A DNA stretch of 64,000 bases, from the NCBI RefSeq assembly GCF_021347895.1, contig NC_067129.1, positions 33,889,690 to 33,953,689 of the forward strand, given 5' to 3'. How positions within the stretch are numbered: the stretch's first letter is position 1; every line of letters starts with the position of its first letter. The DNA is from Acanthochromis polyacanthus (Eukaryota > Chordata > Actinopteri > Pomacentridae). The position numbers were made by a program, and so were the translations under genes. Below the pieces are notes generated by a model. It searched no databases. It was not told the origin of the DNA and saw only the letters and a list, made by a program, of their open reading frames with translations. Of this stretch, positions 1 to 10,345 are shown piece after piece.

Positions 1-983
1 TTCTTCTCACATTAAATTTGTAAATTAAATTAAATTCACACATATATTAATACCAAATCGTTGTTTTTAGTCTTCAAGTATGAAAAGATAAGCTTTCAGA
101 CACCAGGGAAATAAAAAAACAGCCTATAATGACTTCTGATTGCCTAAAAGCACACTGTAAAACAAATTTTAAAGCAATTTACTGACATTTTACAGGTTGT
201 CTTTATTTTAAATATACATAGTTTATGTAGTATATAGTTTATATAGTTAAAACAAATATATATAGGGTTTATTGAATATTATACAGGGATAAGCCACAAA
301 AGTGTCGTTTTTATCATTTCTTAAAGCTTCATTGCAAACCTCTATCATCCCTGTGAAAGGTAATTGTCCCCTAAAGCTAATAACTGGTTGGTCCTGCAAT
401 AACTGCAGTTAAATGTCTGTAAAATAACCGATTTAAAGAGTGAAATAGCTGAGACATGACACACGCTCAAAAGAATATAAAAATGAATTTAATAGTAAAA
501 AAGTAAAACTCCTCCTGCATACTAATATAATATACTTTTGGAAATTCAGGGCAAACAAAGCCATGAGATTAATGGTATATTTGGTAATTTACCAAAAGAC
601 ATGACGATAAACTTTGTAACAGCCTCAGAGGCAACAAAAATATAACTTTGATTTGTCGGTTTTCAAATTAAAAAAAAGTGTCAGTGGATAGTAAAACAGC
701 ACATATTTTGCAATACAACAGACATAATAATAAAATAAAGGAGTGAAATGTCACTGGAACAATAAATAAGAGTCGTACTGGTGCTTAACAAGTTGACATC
801 AAGTAGAAGTGCAGTAACAGGTGACATCTGATCACTTTTTAAAATGATGTAACATCAGCAGGAATGAAAAATGTCTCCAAAAAGAAAAAGCAAAGCATCA
901 TAAACAGGAGAACTTAGAGGAAGGAAAATGAACTTCTGTAATAAACGGATCAAAACAAAGGGAATAATAATCCCATTCTGTGG
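1..983 (-). other. slc35f2 3' untranslated region and downstream DNA
   Basis: AT-rich and with no coding signal. The likely 3' UTR of slc35f2 runs leftwards from 983. Polyadenylation hexamers on the minus strand (AATAAA, seen as tttatt) occur at 202-207 and 268-273. Which is used cannot be told from sequence. Confidence 0.45.
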
Positions 984-1181
984 TCATAGTGCAGCGACTG
1001 CAGTGAGTGGTTCAGTTCTCTGACAGTCTGCAGCCAGCAGGTGATCCGAGGAGCTCTCAGCCGTCTGGTCGGCGGAAACTTCAACGGGTTCTTCGGGTAA
1101 AGCCGTGTAAGTCGGGACGGCGTTGAACATGACGAAACCCACGGTGATGACGACGAACGAGACGATGTACAGGGCTGAGAA
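984..1181 (-). CDS. slc35f2: slc35f2 coding exon 8 and stop
   Basis: Acceptor gtctcag; the stop is TGA (plus-strand tca at 984-986). It encodes [20 protein letters not shown], the last helix, and then a 45-residue acidic, Ser/Thr-rich cytosolic tail ending LTAVAAL. Tail length is close to that of human SLC35F2. Confidence 0.92.
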   Translation of the reverse strand, partial: FSALYIVSFVVITVGFVMFNAVPTYTALPEEPVEVSADQTAESSSDHLLAADCQRTEPLTAVAAL

Positions 1182-4100
1182 CTGAGACACAGGGCAGATG
1201 ATGTTACTCAAACGCTCAAGATTCTGTTTTAGTGTGAGCCTCCATTTTACTGCAGGTCGCAACCGACATTTTCAATCAATACGTGAAAAATAAAACATCT
1301 GCTGTACGCAAAGCCACATTTCTTTTCAGTATTGTTGGACTGCTGGAAAAACTGTGAACATATTAATTACAGAATTAATATGTTCACCATTTCTTTCCAT
1401 TTTTGTAGAAAAAATAATCCAAGAACTTTAACTTTCGTTGAGTTGTTTTTGTTTTTTAGGATTTATGGGATTACAACCATGTCATTTCAGAGTTCTCTAC
1501 TTCTAGTCATTAGTCTACACATTAACGACCCTTGTCAGTTCAAATTATCCTGAAATTAAGTGTTCAGTCTCTTTAATCAAAGCCTAATTGAAGATCGGCT
1601 CATAATCATCCAGAAAAAACTGCCTGATTTTTCAACTTTCAAACAGTCCTTGAACTACTCTTAATACAGTCAAAATGAACCAAATCCAAGCTTAAAATCG
1701 TGACTTTTTTATTTAAAAAATCACTTGATTCTACATGTCTATTGTGAGTTTTCTCTACTTCTAGTTGTGGTTATGCTGTTCCCATAGAGACAATCCATTA
1801 AGGCATTTACACCAAAATAGACTATGTTTAAAAAAAAATTCTGCACTCCTTGGTGCAAATGAGAAGCCATTACTGACTCAGTTAAAATCAACAGTTACGT
1901 GACAAAAATGTATCGACTTTTAGGCTGAACTGCAGGAAAAAGTGATATATTTCTAATATATAGTCATATTTCTTTCCAGTATTAGTAAAACCGTGAAGAT
2001 TAATTCTGTAATAAAATACGCACACCATTATTGTTTTCTTTGTAAAATAAATAATCTAAGAAATTCAACTTTTGTTTCATTATTTTTTATGATTTTGGGA
2101 CTACAACTGTGTCATTTTGCACTGACGACCATTCTGAGTTCTCTCTACTTCCAGTCACGGTTGTGTTGTTTCCATAGAGGTTCAGGACTTTATATTGGAG
2201 TAAAAAAATGAGTCTACAGTGAGAAAAAAGACAAAAAAACTCATCTAAAAACTCCTCATGAGCTCTAATATTTTCCTGTTCTGAACACTCAAATTTCAAG
2301 ACATTTTTATAATTAGTCATGAATATTATCTTGGTTTAGAAACAAATTAATTCCTTTTCAAATTTGTGAAGTAATTTAGTTCTACTGTTGTGATTCTAAA
2401 ACAGACAGTCCCTCTTATGATGGTTATTTTCAGATTTCAAGGGCAACAAAATTCCCAAAGCCCATTAACCTGGAATAAAAATCCCTCTCACCGTGTAGTG
2501 GAAGAGGAAGATGCCGCAGAAGAGGCTGAAGAGGTCAGCGGTGAGCAGAGAGAGGTTGACTGCGGTGGCGCTGGTCATCTTCACCACCACCGGCATGAAG
2601 CTGTACAACACGAACATGCACAAGGCGTAACCGGCAAACAGCAGCGCTGCAACCGACAGACGACGGAGCGATTACGTTTCAGGTTCATCTTTAATTATTA
2701 AACATTCTGATCCGGACAGAACAGAAAGTTTACTCACAAATGCGAAGATCCCACTTGATTTCTGCGACTGCGTGAGTCTCCAGGACGGCACTGCAGCAGG
2801 AAAAGTTAGAAGGATGAGGAAAAAATACACAAAAGATCAGAGTTTTAGGTTCAGTATGAGTTGATCTCTAATTTTGTCTTACATGAGGCTAATTATGGTG
2901 CAATGACAACTACAAGTAATTTGTTTTCTTATTTTTGCTTCTTTATAGGCTCACTAATGTTTTGTTAAACAAACGAAAAGATCCCAGTTCTTTTTCTAAC
3001 TTTACAATTAATTGACAGTCAAAAACTAGTAAAAATCAGAGCTTCCTTTTTTTGACAGATTTTTAATATTTACAGTGTAGATTTAAGCTATGTTAGATTA
3101 AATAGTATTTTTTAATTTCTTCTTACATAAGGCTGAACATGGTGCAATGTCCAGTACACAGTATGTTTAAAATTATATGTGCTTCTTACAAATTCATTCA
3201 TGTTTTGCTATACATACAAAAGATCCAAGTTCTTAACTATTAAGAATTTATAGCTGCTGCATTTTAAATGGCAATGCTCCAATTTTACATCAATAGAAAG
3301 CACAAAGTCTTACGTTTCAAATGGTGTAAACCACTTTAAGATTCAAACACCCACAGTAATGACAGCTCCTCATTTTAATTAAGAATGTATATAAATGTAA
3401 TTACGTGGTGCTCATTATTTCAATGTAAGAGTCCAACAATGAAATGCGAAAGATTTTATGTCTTAGAGGATGGAGCTAAAATTAAATGCAGTTAATCTGA
3501 TAGTTAACTTCGCATACATTTACGGATAAATTACTACGTAAACTGACGTCTTTGTGCGACAAAGCAAGTGATATTACCTGTTTTCTTGTTTTCTGGTTCT
3601 GTTTGAGGCATGTGGCTCCGGCAGGTAAGAACAAACTCATGACACAAAGGGGATTTAAACGTGAACTCACAGCTGAATGCCACTGATGACAGTCCCAAAG
3701 AGTCCCATCATGCCCAGGAATTCAACTCGGCTCAAGTTCTTCACCGTGTGCTCCTGGCACAGGTTGGATACAGCATAGAGGGCAGCACTGAGCAGGACCA
3801 AGCTGTCACCCAGAATCACGTCAGTAGCTGCACATAGGGACAAGGACAGGAGTTACACGTTTTATTATAATAAGAAGACTTAGACGAAGATGTAGACGAC
3901 GAAGACTAAGAGAGGAATATAAAGAACAAGTCAAGGAAGAAGATGAAGAGACTAAGAAGATGAAGAAGAGGAATATAAAGAACAAGATGAAGAAGAAGAT
4001 GAAGGCGAAGACTAAGAAGAGAAAGAAGATGAAGAAGAAGAAGATGAAGAAGACAATGAAGAAAGAAGAAAAACAGAAGATGAAAAACAAGAAGATGAAG

Positions 4101-7100
4101 AAGGTGAAGAAGAAACGAAGAAGACTAAGAATATGAAGAAGACTAAAAGGTGAAGACAAAGGTGAAGACTCTGAAGACAAAGAACAAGAAGAAGATGAAG
4201 AAGGCGAGGAAGAAGAAGAAGACGAAGAAGACTAAGAATATGAAGAAGAAGACTAAGAAGATCGAGAAGACAAAGAAGACAATGAAGACTAAGAAGATGA
4301 AGAAGACGAAAAAGACGACGAAGACAAAGAGATTAAGAACACGATAAAGGAAGACAAAGAGGAAGAAGACAAAGAAGATGAAGAAGAAGACGAAGAACAA
4401 GAAGAAGAACATTCACGAAGCAGCCTCCAATGAAGAAGCACAATGTTGTCAAAATGAATTAAAACTGTCAATAACAAGAACTACGTTAAAGGATAATTCC
4501 AGTTCCTGTTTCGGTCTTTTAAGTAGAAGATGTGACCTCAATAATAAACCTTCAATAAAGTGTACTAGTGTGCGAATAAAGTGAGACTCAGAGCAACATT
4601 TAACATTCTGAACCACAAAATTAAAAAAAAAATTCTCCAAAATCACATTTATCAGAGAATAAAACTGTAAAAACAAAAAAAACGAAGCATTTTAACACCT
4701 TCTTTCATTTCACCACACATCTCATTTAAATTTTGTCAAAAATTAACTGTTTGCTCTAACCACATTCTGTAAGAACTAAAAAAAAAAAACTACATTCCTT
4801 AGCACAACTGAGAAGCCATCGATGAATAAGCCTTGACAGACAATCATGTGACAAAAATTCACTGATTCTTTTTGACCGAACTACAGAAGTGTTTTACGCA
4901 GAGCAGACGGAAGAAAACTAGATGAACAAATTAAAATGTAAGTAGTAAAATATCTGTAGTATGTAGAGTTAGCATGATTTTACAGTGCTGCTAACATTTA
5001 TGGACAAAATGCTGTTTTTGCTTGTTTTTTTTTGTTTTTTTTTACACTAAATAATCCAATAATTTAATTTATGAGTAAATAACTATCATACTGCACAAGA
5101 AGACATTTGTGAGTTTCCTCTACTTTTAGTCATGGTTGTGCTGTTTCCATAGAGTGCAGGACTTTATACTGCTTTGAAAAATGAGCTCACAGTGAGGAAA
5201 ACATGTAAAAAAACCATCCAGACATTACTTGCTGTTCATGGAACCATAATAGTAGACTTCTAACACATTTAAGGTCACAAGTCTCAGCATCTTCAAATCA
5301 ACGTCCACAAATGTGACAGTAATTCTGATTACAATAGAATGTTTTTTTTATTTTTAAATCAAGAGCTGCTCATGATTCAGTGCTTTAATCTGGGGTTACG
5401 TTTGACATTAAGAACAACAACTTGTCCTTACCGGATCCCCGGGCTCTTCCAGCCAGAATGTCGGCTCCCACCATGGCCCCCACGCCCAACAAACACACCA
5501 TCACGGCCACGAAGTGCACCGGCTTGTAGCGAGTCTTCAGGTGATCCAGGAGAGCAGCAATCAGCACGGGGATCACGAAGCAGTCCAGCAGCTGAAACAA
5601 AAAGGCGGGTGTTTAACTGGCTTAAGAGGGCAGAATGGGAAAGACACATCACATGACACGTAGTGGGAGTGTTTGGCATCAACAGTCACAACTCAATAAA
5701 TGTAAAACTGAAACTGGATTTTTGGATTTATTCAGATTTTTGTGTCATTTGTAAAATTTGGGGAAAAATGAAAATAAAGGAAAATTTCACTAAATTGATA
5801 GAATGAGTGTTTGAGTGGAGAGTCCTAACCTTTATATTTTAAATATTTATCATAAATAATATTGTAGACAGACTGACACATGATATATTTATATAGCAAC
5901 TAGAAAGCACTCAGAGTGCAGCACTCTGCCAAGGCTGTTCATTCCCCCATATGGCATCATCAGAAATGAAGCATTTTTTAAATAAAAATATATCAATAAT
6001 ATCATTTCTGAAGGATAAGTCCTGATAAGTCTGCAGCGGTGGATTTGTAGCAGGATAACAATCATGTGATCGTCAGGAGGCTGCTGATGTAGTGTTCACT
6101 TGTTGTCATGGTTACAGTGACGCCATGCTGCTATCTCACAATGATACAGAAATCTTTAACACATCCGTGGCTCCAGACTATAAGCACATGACTGCAAGAA
6201 TCTAATGAGGTGGGCCTTGGTTCATTTTTGACCTTCCCTAAAAAATTTATCTAAATCCGTTTGTTTATTTTGAGTAATGTTTCTAACAGACAGACAGAGA
6301 GACAAATGTACACTGATTGTCACATAACTCTGCTGTTTCTTGACAGAGTAATAAGATCGGCGTTGGTGGTTTTCTCGTACCTGTATACTGGTCAGGGTGG
6401 TGTACTGGTACGCCTTCACCACTGCATAGTTTGCCTCCACATCTGCACACCCATCACCAAATACTTCAACACTTGGTCTTTAAATCTGCAGGATGTTCCC
6501 ATCACCTGTAAAACAGATATTAAACTCAAACAAGCTCCTCTAAATGCAACTTCTACAATATGTTTAGTCCTTCTGCAAGTTGTTGCTCCACAGTCTCTAT
6601 TTTGTTTCCATCTACTTCCCTATGAGATCATTCTTAAATTTAATGTTGTAACATTAATACTGTAATATTTTGAAATCTAGTGTGGGCATATTAGAGAGAG
6701 TTTAGATGACTAACAGATACTCTGAGTGAGCGGCAGTCTGACCTTTGCGTGTGATGAGGATTGAGGTGTAGGTGAGCAGCAGCAGGGCGTAGTTCAAGAA
6801 GCTCTGCAACATGGGAGTATCAACGTTTCCTTGACCAGATACTGACAGCTCACTGCTGTCCCACAGATCAGCAGGGACAGGAACTGCCCCATGAGGATGG
6901 TCTTCAGCAGACGCCTGCAGTGACATCACGAGTCAAACACACAAACACAACAGTTTTTAGAGAAGAAGAAGCTGAATTTGAAGGAAAAGCTCTTTGGTTT
7001 TCTGGCTCAGCAGCTCAGGGTTCATCTGTGATCAATCATGTGTTGTAAATGTAAGAAATAAGTTCCACCCGTACAACCATCAAAATATATTCAGTTCTTG

Positions 7101-7567
7101 TTTGTCTGCTTTTGAATTTGAGACAAATAAATCTCTCCATGACCAAAACTGCTTACACTGAAGGCATCTCAAAAACACAAACTTTGACTTTGACAAACTA
7201 ATCAAACGAGAGTTAGCTAAAAGTACATCCAGCTGACCAGATTAAGTTCCACCTGTTCACCAAGTATGTAGGACTGGATTCAGTAATGACACACCTGTGT
7301 TATTGTGATTTGTTCCCAGTTCTCTCTTCGGCAAAACCTCATTGAAAATTCAATTCCCCCGCACGGTTTGGCACTTACATATCCTATGAAAACATCTCCA
7401 ACTTATCTGGATTAACAGATCAATACATTAAAAGAAATCACAGACAGATCTTTTCTAAACAGCTATATCAGTGCTCACCATGTGAAGACGTCTCTCAAGG
7501 TTGTAACTGTACAAACCACAGGCGATTCTCCATTTCCCACACATTCTGTCCTCTCTGGCCCTTCCAT
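984..7567 (-). CDS. slc35f2: slc35f2, SLC35-family solute transporter (8 coding exons, gene span)
   Basis: Multi-pass transporter of the drug/metabolite transporter superfamily. Human SLC35F2 is known as the importer of the drug YM155, and queuine/queuosine transport has been reported. Eight minus-strand exons with GT-AG borders join at 7567-7479, 6914-6743, 6505-6381, 5591-5432, 3827-3671, 2790-2738, 2646-2492 and 1181-984. Their phases agree if one base is added to exon 2 and three to exon 3, giving about 370 residues, close to the 374 of human. Recognisable blocks in order are [84 protein letters not shown] and [13 protein letters not shown]. The C-terminal tail is short and acidic. Exons 4 to 8 are open. 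Exons 2 and 3 contain frame breaks as written, which could be assembly errors or real decay. Paralogue SLC35F1 is less likely because the exon 1 start and the short tail fit F2, and because cul5 is the neighbour, as in mammals. Confidence 0.9.
1182..2491. other. slc35f2 intron 7, plain AT-rich sequence
   Basis: An intron of 1.3 kb with no exon-like or recognised mobile sequence. Two stretches near 1380-1510 and 1980-2180 resemble each other (both contain ttttgtagaaaaaataat-like, catttct- and ctctacttcyagtc-like strings), and another related piece lies near 5010-5160. This suggests a diverged dispersed repeat. Confidence 0.4.
2492..2646 (-). CDS. slc35f2: slc35f2 coding exon 7
   Basis: Acceptor gttgcag, donor gtgaga. 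It encodes [18 protein letters not shown], then [20 protein letters not shown] and [13 protein letters not shown]. These are two membrane helices joined by the strongly conserved K-x-T-S-A-T-x-V-N-L block of the SLC35F group. Confidence 0.93.
2738..2790 (-). CDS. slc35f2: slc35f2 coding exon 6
   Basis: A 53-base exon with acceptor ctgcag and donor gtgagt. It encodes [17 protein letters not shown], the loop that leads into the WDW/KWD-type helix start in human SLC35F2. The phase agrees on both sides. Confidence 0.85.
3671..3827 (-). CDS. slc35f2: slc35f2 coding exon 5
   Basis: Acceptor gtgcag, donor gtgagt. It encodes [20 protein letters not shown], then [19 protein letters not shown], then [12 protein letters not shown] (residues about 184-235). 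This matches the family block with the E-x-x-V-K-x-L-S-R-x-E-F-L-G signature. The acceptor lies about 44 bases from a 540-bp pyrimidine tract on the coding strand. Confidence 0.92.
3871..4410. repeat. 540-bp purine tract of AAG/GAT/GAC triplets in slc35f2 intron 4
   Basis: The plus strand is almost purely A and G with scattered C and T, in three-base steps (aagaagatg, gaagactaa, gacgaagaa). On the transcribed minus strand it is a long CTT-rich pyrimidine tract that ends about 44 bases before the exon 5 acceptor. The long open frames on both strands here (Lys-rich one way, Phe/Ser-rich the other) follow from the repeat and are not genes. Confidence 0.9.
5432..5591 (-). CDS. slc35f2: slc35f2 coding exon 4
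   Basis: Acceptor tttcag, donor gtaagg. It encodes residues about 131-183, starting [12 protein letters not shown] and ending [11 protein letters not shown], with membrane helices on both sides of a short loop (KTRYKPVHF). It is open throughout. The seven residues ALLDHLK replace the usual aromatic SWF-type block at this point (see findings). Confidence 0.9.
5885..6345. repeat. Interspersed repeat, family not named, in slc35f2 intron 3
   Basis: Contains strings I associate with a dispersed fish repeat: caccaaggct-type and actctgccaaggctgttca near 5925, ggctccagactataagcac near 6170, and taaatccgtttgtttattttgagtaatg followed by acagacagacagaga near 6255-6300. It ends about 35 bases from the exon 3 donor. 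Class is not assigned with confidence. Confidence 0.45.
6381..6505 (-). CDS. slc35f2: slc35f2 coding exon 3 (three frame breaks)
   Basis: Acceptor tttacag, donor gtacga. Protein similarity (GDGNILQI, then KYLVMGV, then [21 protein letters not shown]) runs through the whole exon but needs three changes of frame, near 6480-6484, 6464-6466 and 6445-6446. Each would be healed by one base added beside an identical base. The exon is 125 bases as written, and 128 is needed for the phases of exons 2 and 4 to agree. A second acceptor-like cag at 6443-6445 could trim the exon, but that would remove conserved residues. Confidence 0.8.
6743..6914 (-). CDS. slc35f2: slc35f2 coding exon 2 (contains a frame break)
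   Basis: Acceptor ctgcag and a weak donor gtcaga. It encodes the first transmembrane helix ([21 protein letters not shown]) and then, in a different frame, [20 protein letters not shown], helix 2. The switch falls at 6829-6830, within a GG run on the coding strand. One extra G would restore a continuous reading matching the family. As written, translation in the upstream frame stops a few codons later. Confidence 0.8.
7479..7567 (-). CDS. slc35f2: slc35f2 coding exon 1
   Basis: Encodes residues 1-29 plus two bases of a Trp codon, starting [13 protein letters not shown] and ending DVFT-W, followed by the donor gtgagc. The Val-Phe-Thr-Trp end lines up with LFTW in human SLC35F2. The ATG is the first in this exon. 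A pyrimidine-rich acceptor-like stretch about 20 bases upstream (near 7588) suggests an untranslated upstream exon. The frame stays open back to that acceptor, so an earlier start in another exon cannot be ruled out. Confidence 0.75.
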
Positions 7568-8516
7568 CTCTGTGAGAGCTAAACCTAGAGAGACGAAGGA
7601 GCGCAAAGATTAAAACCTTGGAAAAAATAAGAATTAGTTGCCTTCAAAATGAATATTCAGATTATCAAGCAGAAAATGGTGCAAAATCTCCACAGGAATG
7701 CACTGTGCCTCATAAAATGATTCTCACTCAGATTATGGGGTAGATAGATTCGTGTACAAAATACAGTTTATGAAGAAAAACAAGTTGGCACTAATAATAT
7801 TAATAATCACAATAACCTTATTTATATAGCGCATTTTAAAATAGAGTTTAATAGGAGCTTTAACAGACAAACAAAAAAGGAGGATTCTTTTAGGAAGACA
7901 TTATTATAAAGCCAGTCAGCCAAAAGGCTAAACAAAGGAAAAGCACAGAGAAATAAAACTACATCTACATTGAGGTGTTGGGATTCAAACACAGTAGTAA
8001 AAGATTTCAGTATTCAGTTTCAAATATTGAGGCATGTAACAAAAAAAGCATGAAAGAAAAGTTGCATTAAAGAAAAATCATTGCAAAGTTAAGCTACAGA
8101 AGAATAAATGAATGAAAGCATTGTAGCATACGCAATAATTACCACACTGTGCCTGAAATTCATGTTTTCTTTTATATAATTCTTTTCACCAAGCAAAAAG
8201 ATAACTTATGGAGTTAAAAAATCACTAGAATTCAGGGAAATAAGTAGGTGAACAGGGAACTAATGACAAGCCACACTTAGGTCAGCTATAATCCCACCAT
8301 TAATAAAGCCCCCACTGATTTGGAATACGCATCTATTTACGTTTCAGCCACAAGAATTACTGGCGATAACTATAAAAATGTTAGAAACTATGACTTTTTA
8401 AATGAAGTCTGGTTTATTGTACTCTACCGCCACTGACAGCTAAAATACCAACAGCTTAAATGAAATACAATCAGCTTCTGTGCAGATAAATCAAAATTAT
8501 ATACATTCATACATAC
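7568..8516. other. slc35f2 upstream intron or leader, mostly unremarkable
   Basis: No coding signal. Positions 7790-7990 include ttatttatatagcgcatttt, the start motif of a common fish interspersed repeat that is also seen at 13,635. The remainder is AT-rich with no recognised element. Confidence 0.4.
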
Positions 8517-8700
8517 GTTTTGCTTTTCAGTCATGTCAGGACAGATGTGCGGACGTTTTCTAGCTGTGACAAAATATCATATTGCCCAAATCCGCACCAT
8601 GAACGGATCCACGCTGCTTTTCTACCGGTATGAATCAGTCTAACCTCGTGGCCCTTAGTCCCGCCTCCTGCGCTCTGATTGGTTAAAGATAAGCTGACTG
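8517..8700 (-). promoter_or_regulatory. Candidate slc35f2 promoter and untranslated first exon
   Basis: Read on the minus strand, an inverted CCAAT box (aaccaatca, plus tgattggtt near 8677-8686) is followed at once by a GC box (ggaggcggga). It then gives a non-repetitive stretch that ends in the donor-like AAAAC|gtatgt at 8516/8517. This spacing fits a promoter plus a 5' untranslated exon spliced to the exon with the ATG at 7567. No transcript evidence is available. Confidence 0.4.
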
Positions 8701-8984
8701 ACGTGCTCTCCGTGCAGTCAAACTTGGCGTGGTGCTGATGAGAGTGACAACCAACGTTATTCCTCAAAATGTGCGCAGATCCACAATTAAACTGCAATTT
8801 TTAAGTGTTTTACCCGAGTAGTTTCATTCTATTCAACTTTATACTTCTACTGCACCACATTTTATGTTTTTTTCAAGACATTATTAATATATTATAGCTA
8901 TATATGTGGATGAATTACAGGACTGACTTACCAGCCAGGGGTCAAAACTAAAGCAATCTCCTTGAGTTCATCAAAAACATTCAC

Positions 8985-10345
8985 AAAGCAACTAAAAAAG
9001 AAACACAAAGAGATGCAGAATATTCACAAACACACAGAAAACTTTTTTTTGAAAAGAAGAAAAGCACCAAAGAAATAGATGCAAATAACAAACAGAGACA
9101 ACAAACAGAACTTAATGAACAAACTTAATTGAAGTATAAAAGCTGAGTGATTAAAAATGAAGAGAACAATAAACAGCCATCAAAAGGGACAAACAGCCAG
9201 AGGGAAACAGAACATGATTACAAAATGGCCTAAAACCTAAAAAAAGACGCAAAATTATTTTAAAAAAATAGATGCAAAATGATGAAAAGGGATGCAAAAA
9301 CACACAAAAGAGTACAAACAAACACAAGAACCAACAATGACAAACAGATAAAAAAAATAACTCTACTAGAGACAAAAATAGATTCAGAAATGAATCACAA
9401 ACACAATATAAACATTTTGGATAAAGCAAATGAGGTACAAAAAAGATGCAAAACTAAATATTTAACTTAAACTAACAATCGACCTCAAAGACACTCAAAT
9501 GAACACAGAAAGACAAAGTGATGTAAAATATTAATAAAAGATGCAAAAGTAGTTTTCAAATCAGGCAAAGACAAATCAAAGCGCAAAATAATCAAAGAAA
9601 CCATATAAACTGAAAAACAAAGTTGCAAAAGATGCAAATAATCATAAACATATATGCAAAATGATAAAAAGAGATGCAAAAACACACAATCAGAGCACAA
9701 ATAACACCAAACAGAGCAATGACAAACAAATTAGAAAAATACAGAGACATGTAAGTAATTATAATCCCCCACATACATAAACAACTTTAGATAGAAACAA
9801 TAGATGCACTTAACCACAAAGGAACTCAATGGACTACAGAAGTGAAATTAACAACAACAGAAAGATAACAGAGACTTAAATGCATATAACAGGCACAAGG
9901 AAACAGAAAAGTGGTACAAAGTGATGTAAATTTAAATTATTTTTAAAATAGGTAAAAAAAACAAATAAAACCACACAATAATCACAATAACACAAAAAGC
10001 TACAGGCAGACATAAAACAACTATAAACAGACACAAAAAGATCAAAAAATAACAATGAACAGATTCTATCCAACAACATTGGATAGAAGCAAACCAGCAA
10101 CAAAGAGATGCAAAACGATAACAAGCAGACAAGAAAACTGTGCAAACAGCCACAAAGAAACATAAACAGACAACAAAAAGAAGAAAATAATCTCTAAAAG
10201 GGAGACAAGAGAACAAATATGGAAAGTAATGTAAACATACTTTAAAAGCAAAATTATCAAAAAAAAAATAGAAAAAACACAAAAAATCGCAAAACAATCA
10301 CAACTAAACCAACAAAGCAACCAAAGACACATGAAAAGTGGATGA
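8985..10345. repeat. 1.35 kb A/C-rich degenerate tandem array
   Basis: The plus strand is nearly free of T and cycles through agatgcaaaa, acacacaaa, caaacagac and aatgacaaac motifs. Blocks recur: 9278-9350 resembles 9654-9733, and 9517, 9914 and 10,221 begin similar blocks, for a higher-order period of about 300-400 bp. Long open frames on the minus strand (Phe, Cys and Leu-rich) follow from the base composition. Confidence 0.75.

Noticed and set aside
3821..4477. Overlapping open frames, Lys/Glu-rich on the plus strand and Phe/Ser-rich on the minus strand
   Set aside because: Both come from the triplet purine tract, which gives open frames on either strand; no start context, homology or splice structure.
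8531..8797. 88-codon minus-strand open frame near the slc35f2 promoter as a first coding exon
   Set aside because: It stops before the donor-like site at 8,516, contains CCAAT and GC boxes, and has no similarity to the SLC35F2 N-terminus.
9151..10332. Several Phe/Cys/Leu-rich minus-strand open frames that look like membrane proteins
   Set aside because: They lie in the A/C-rich tandem array; read backwards, its poverty in plus-strand T removes stop codons. They overlap in different frames and match nothing.
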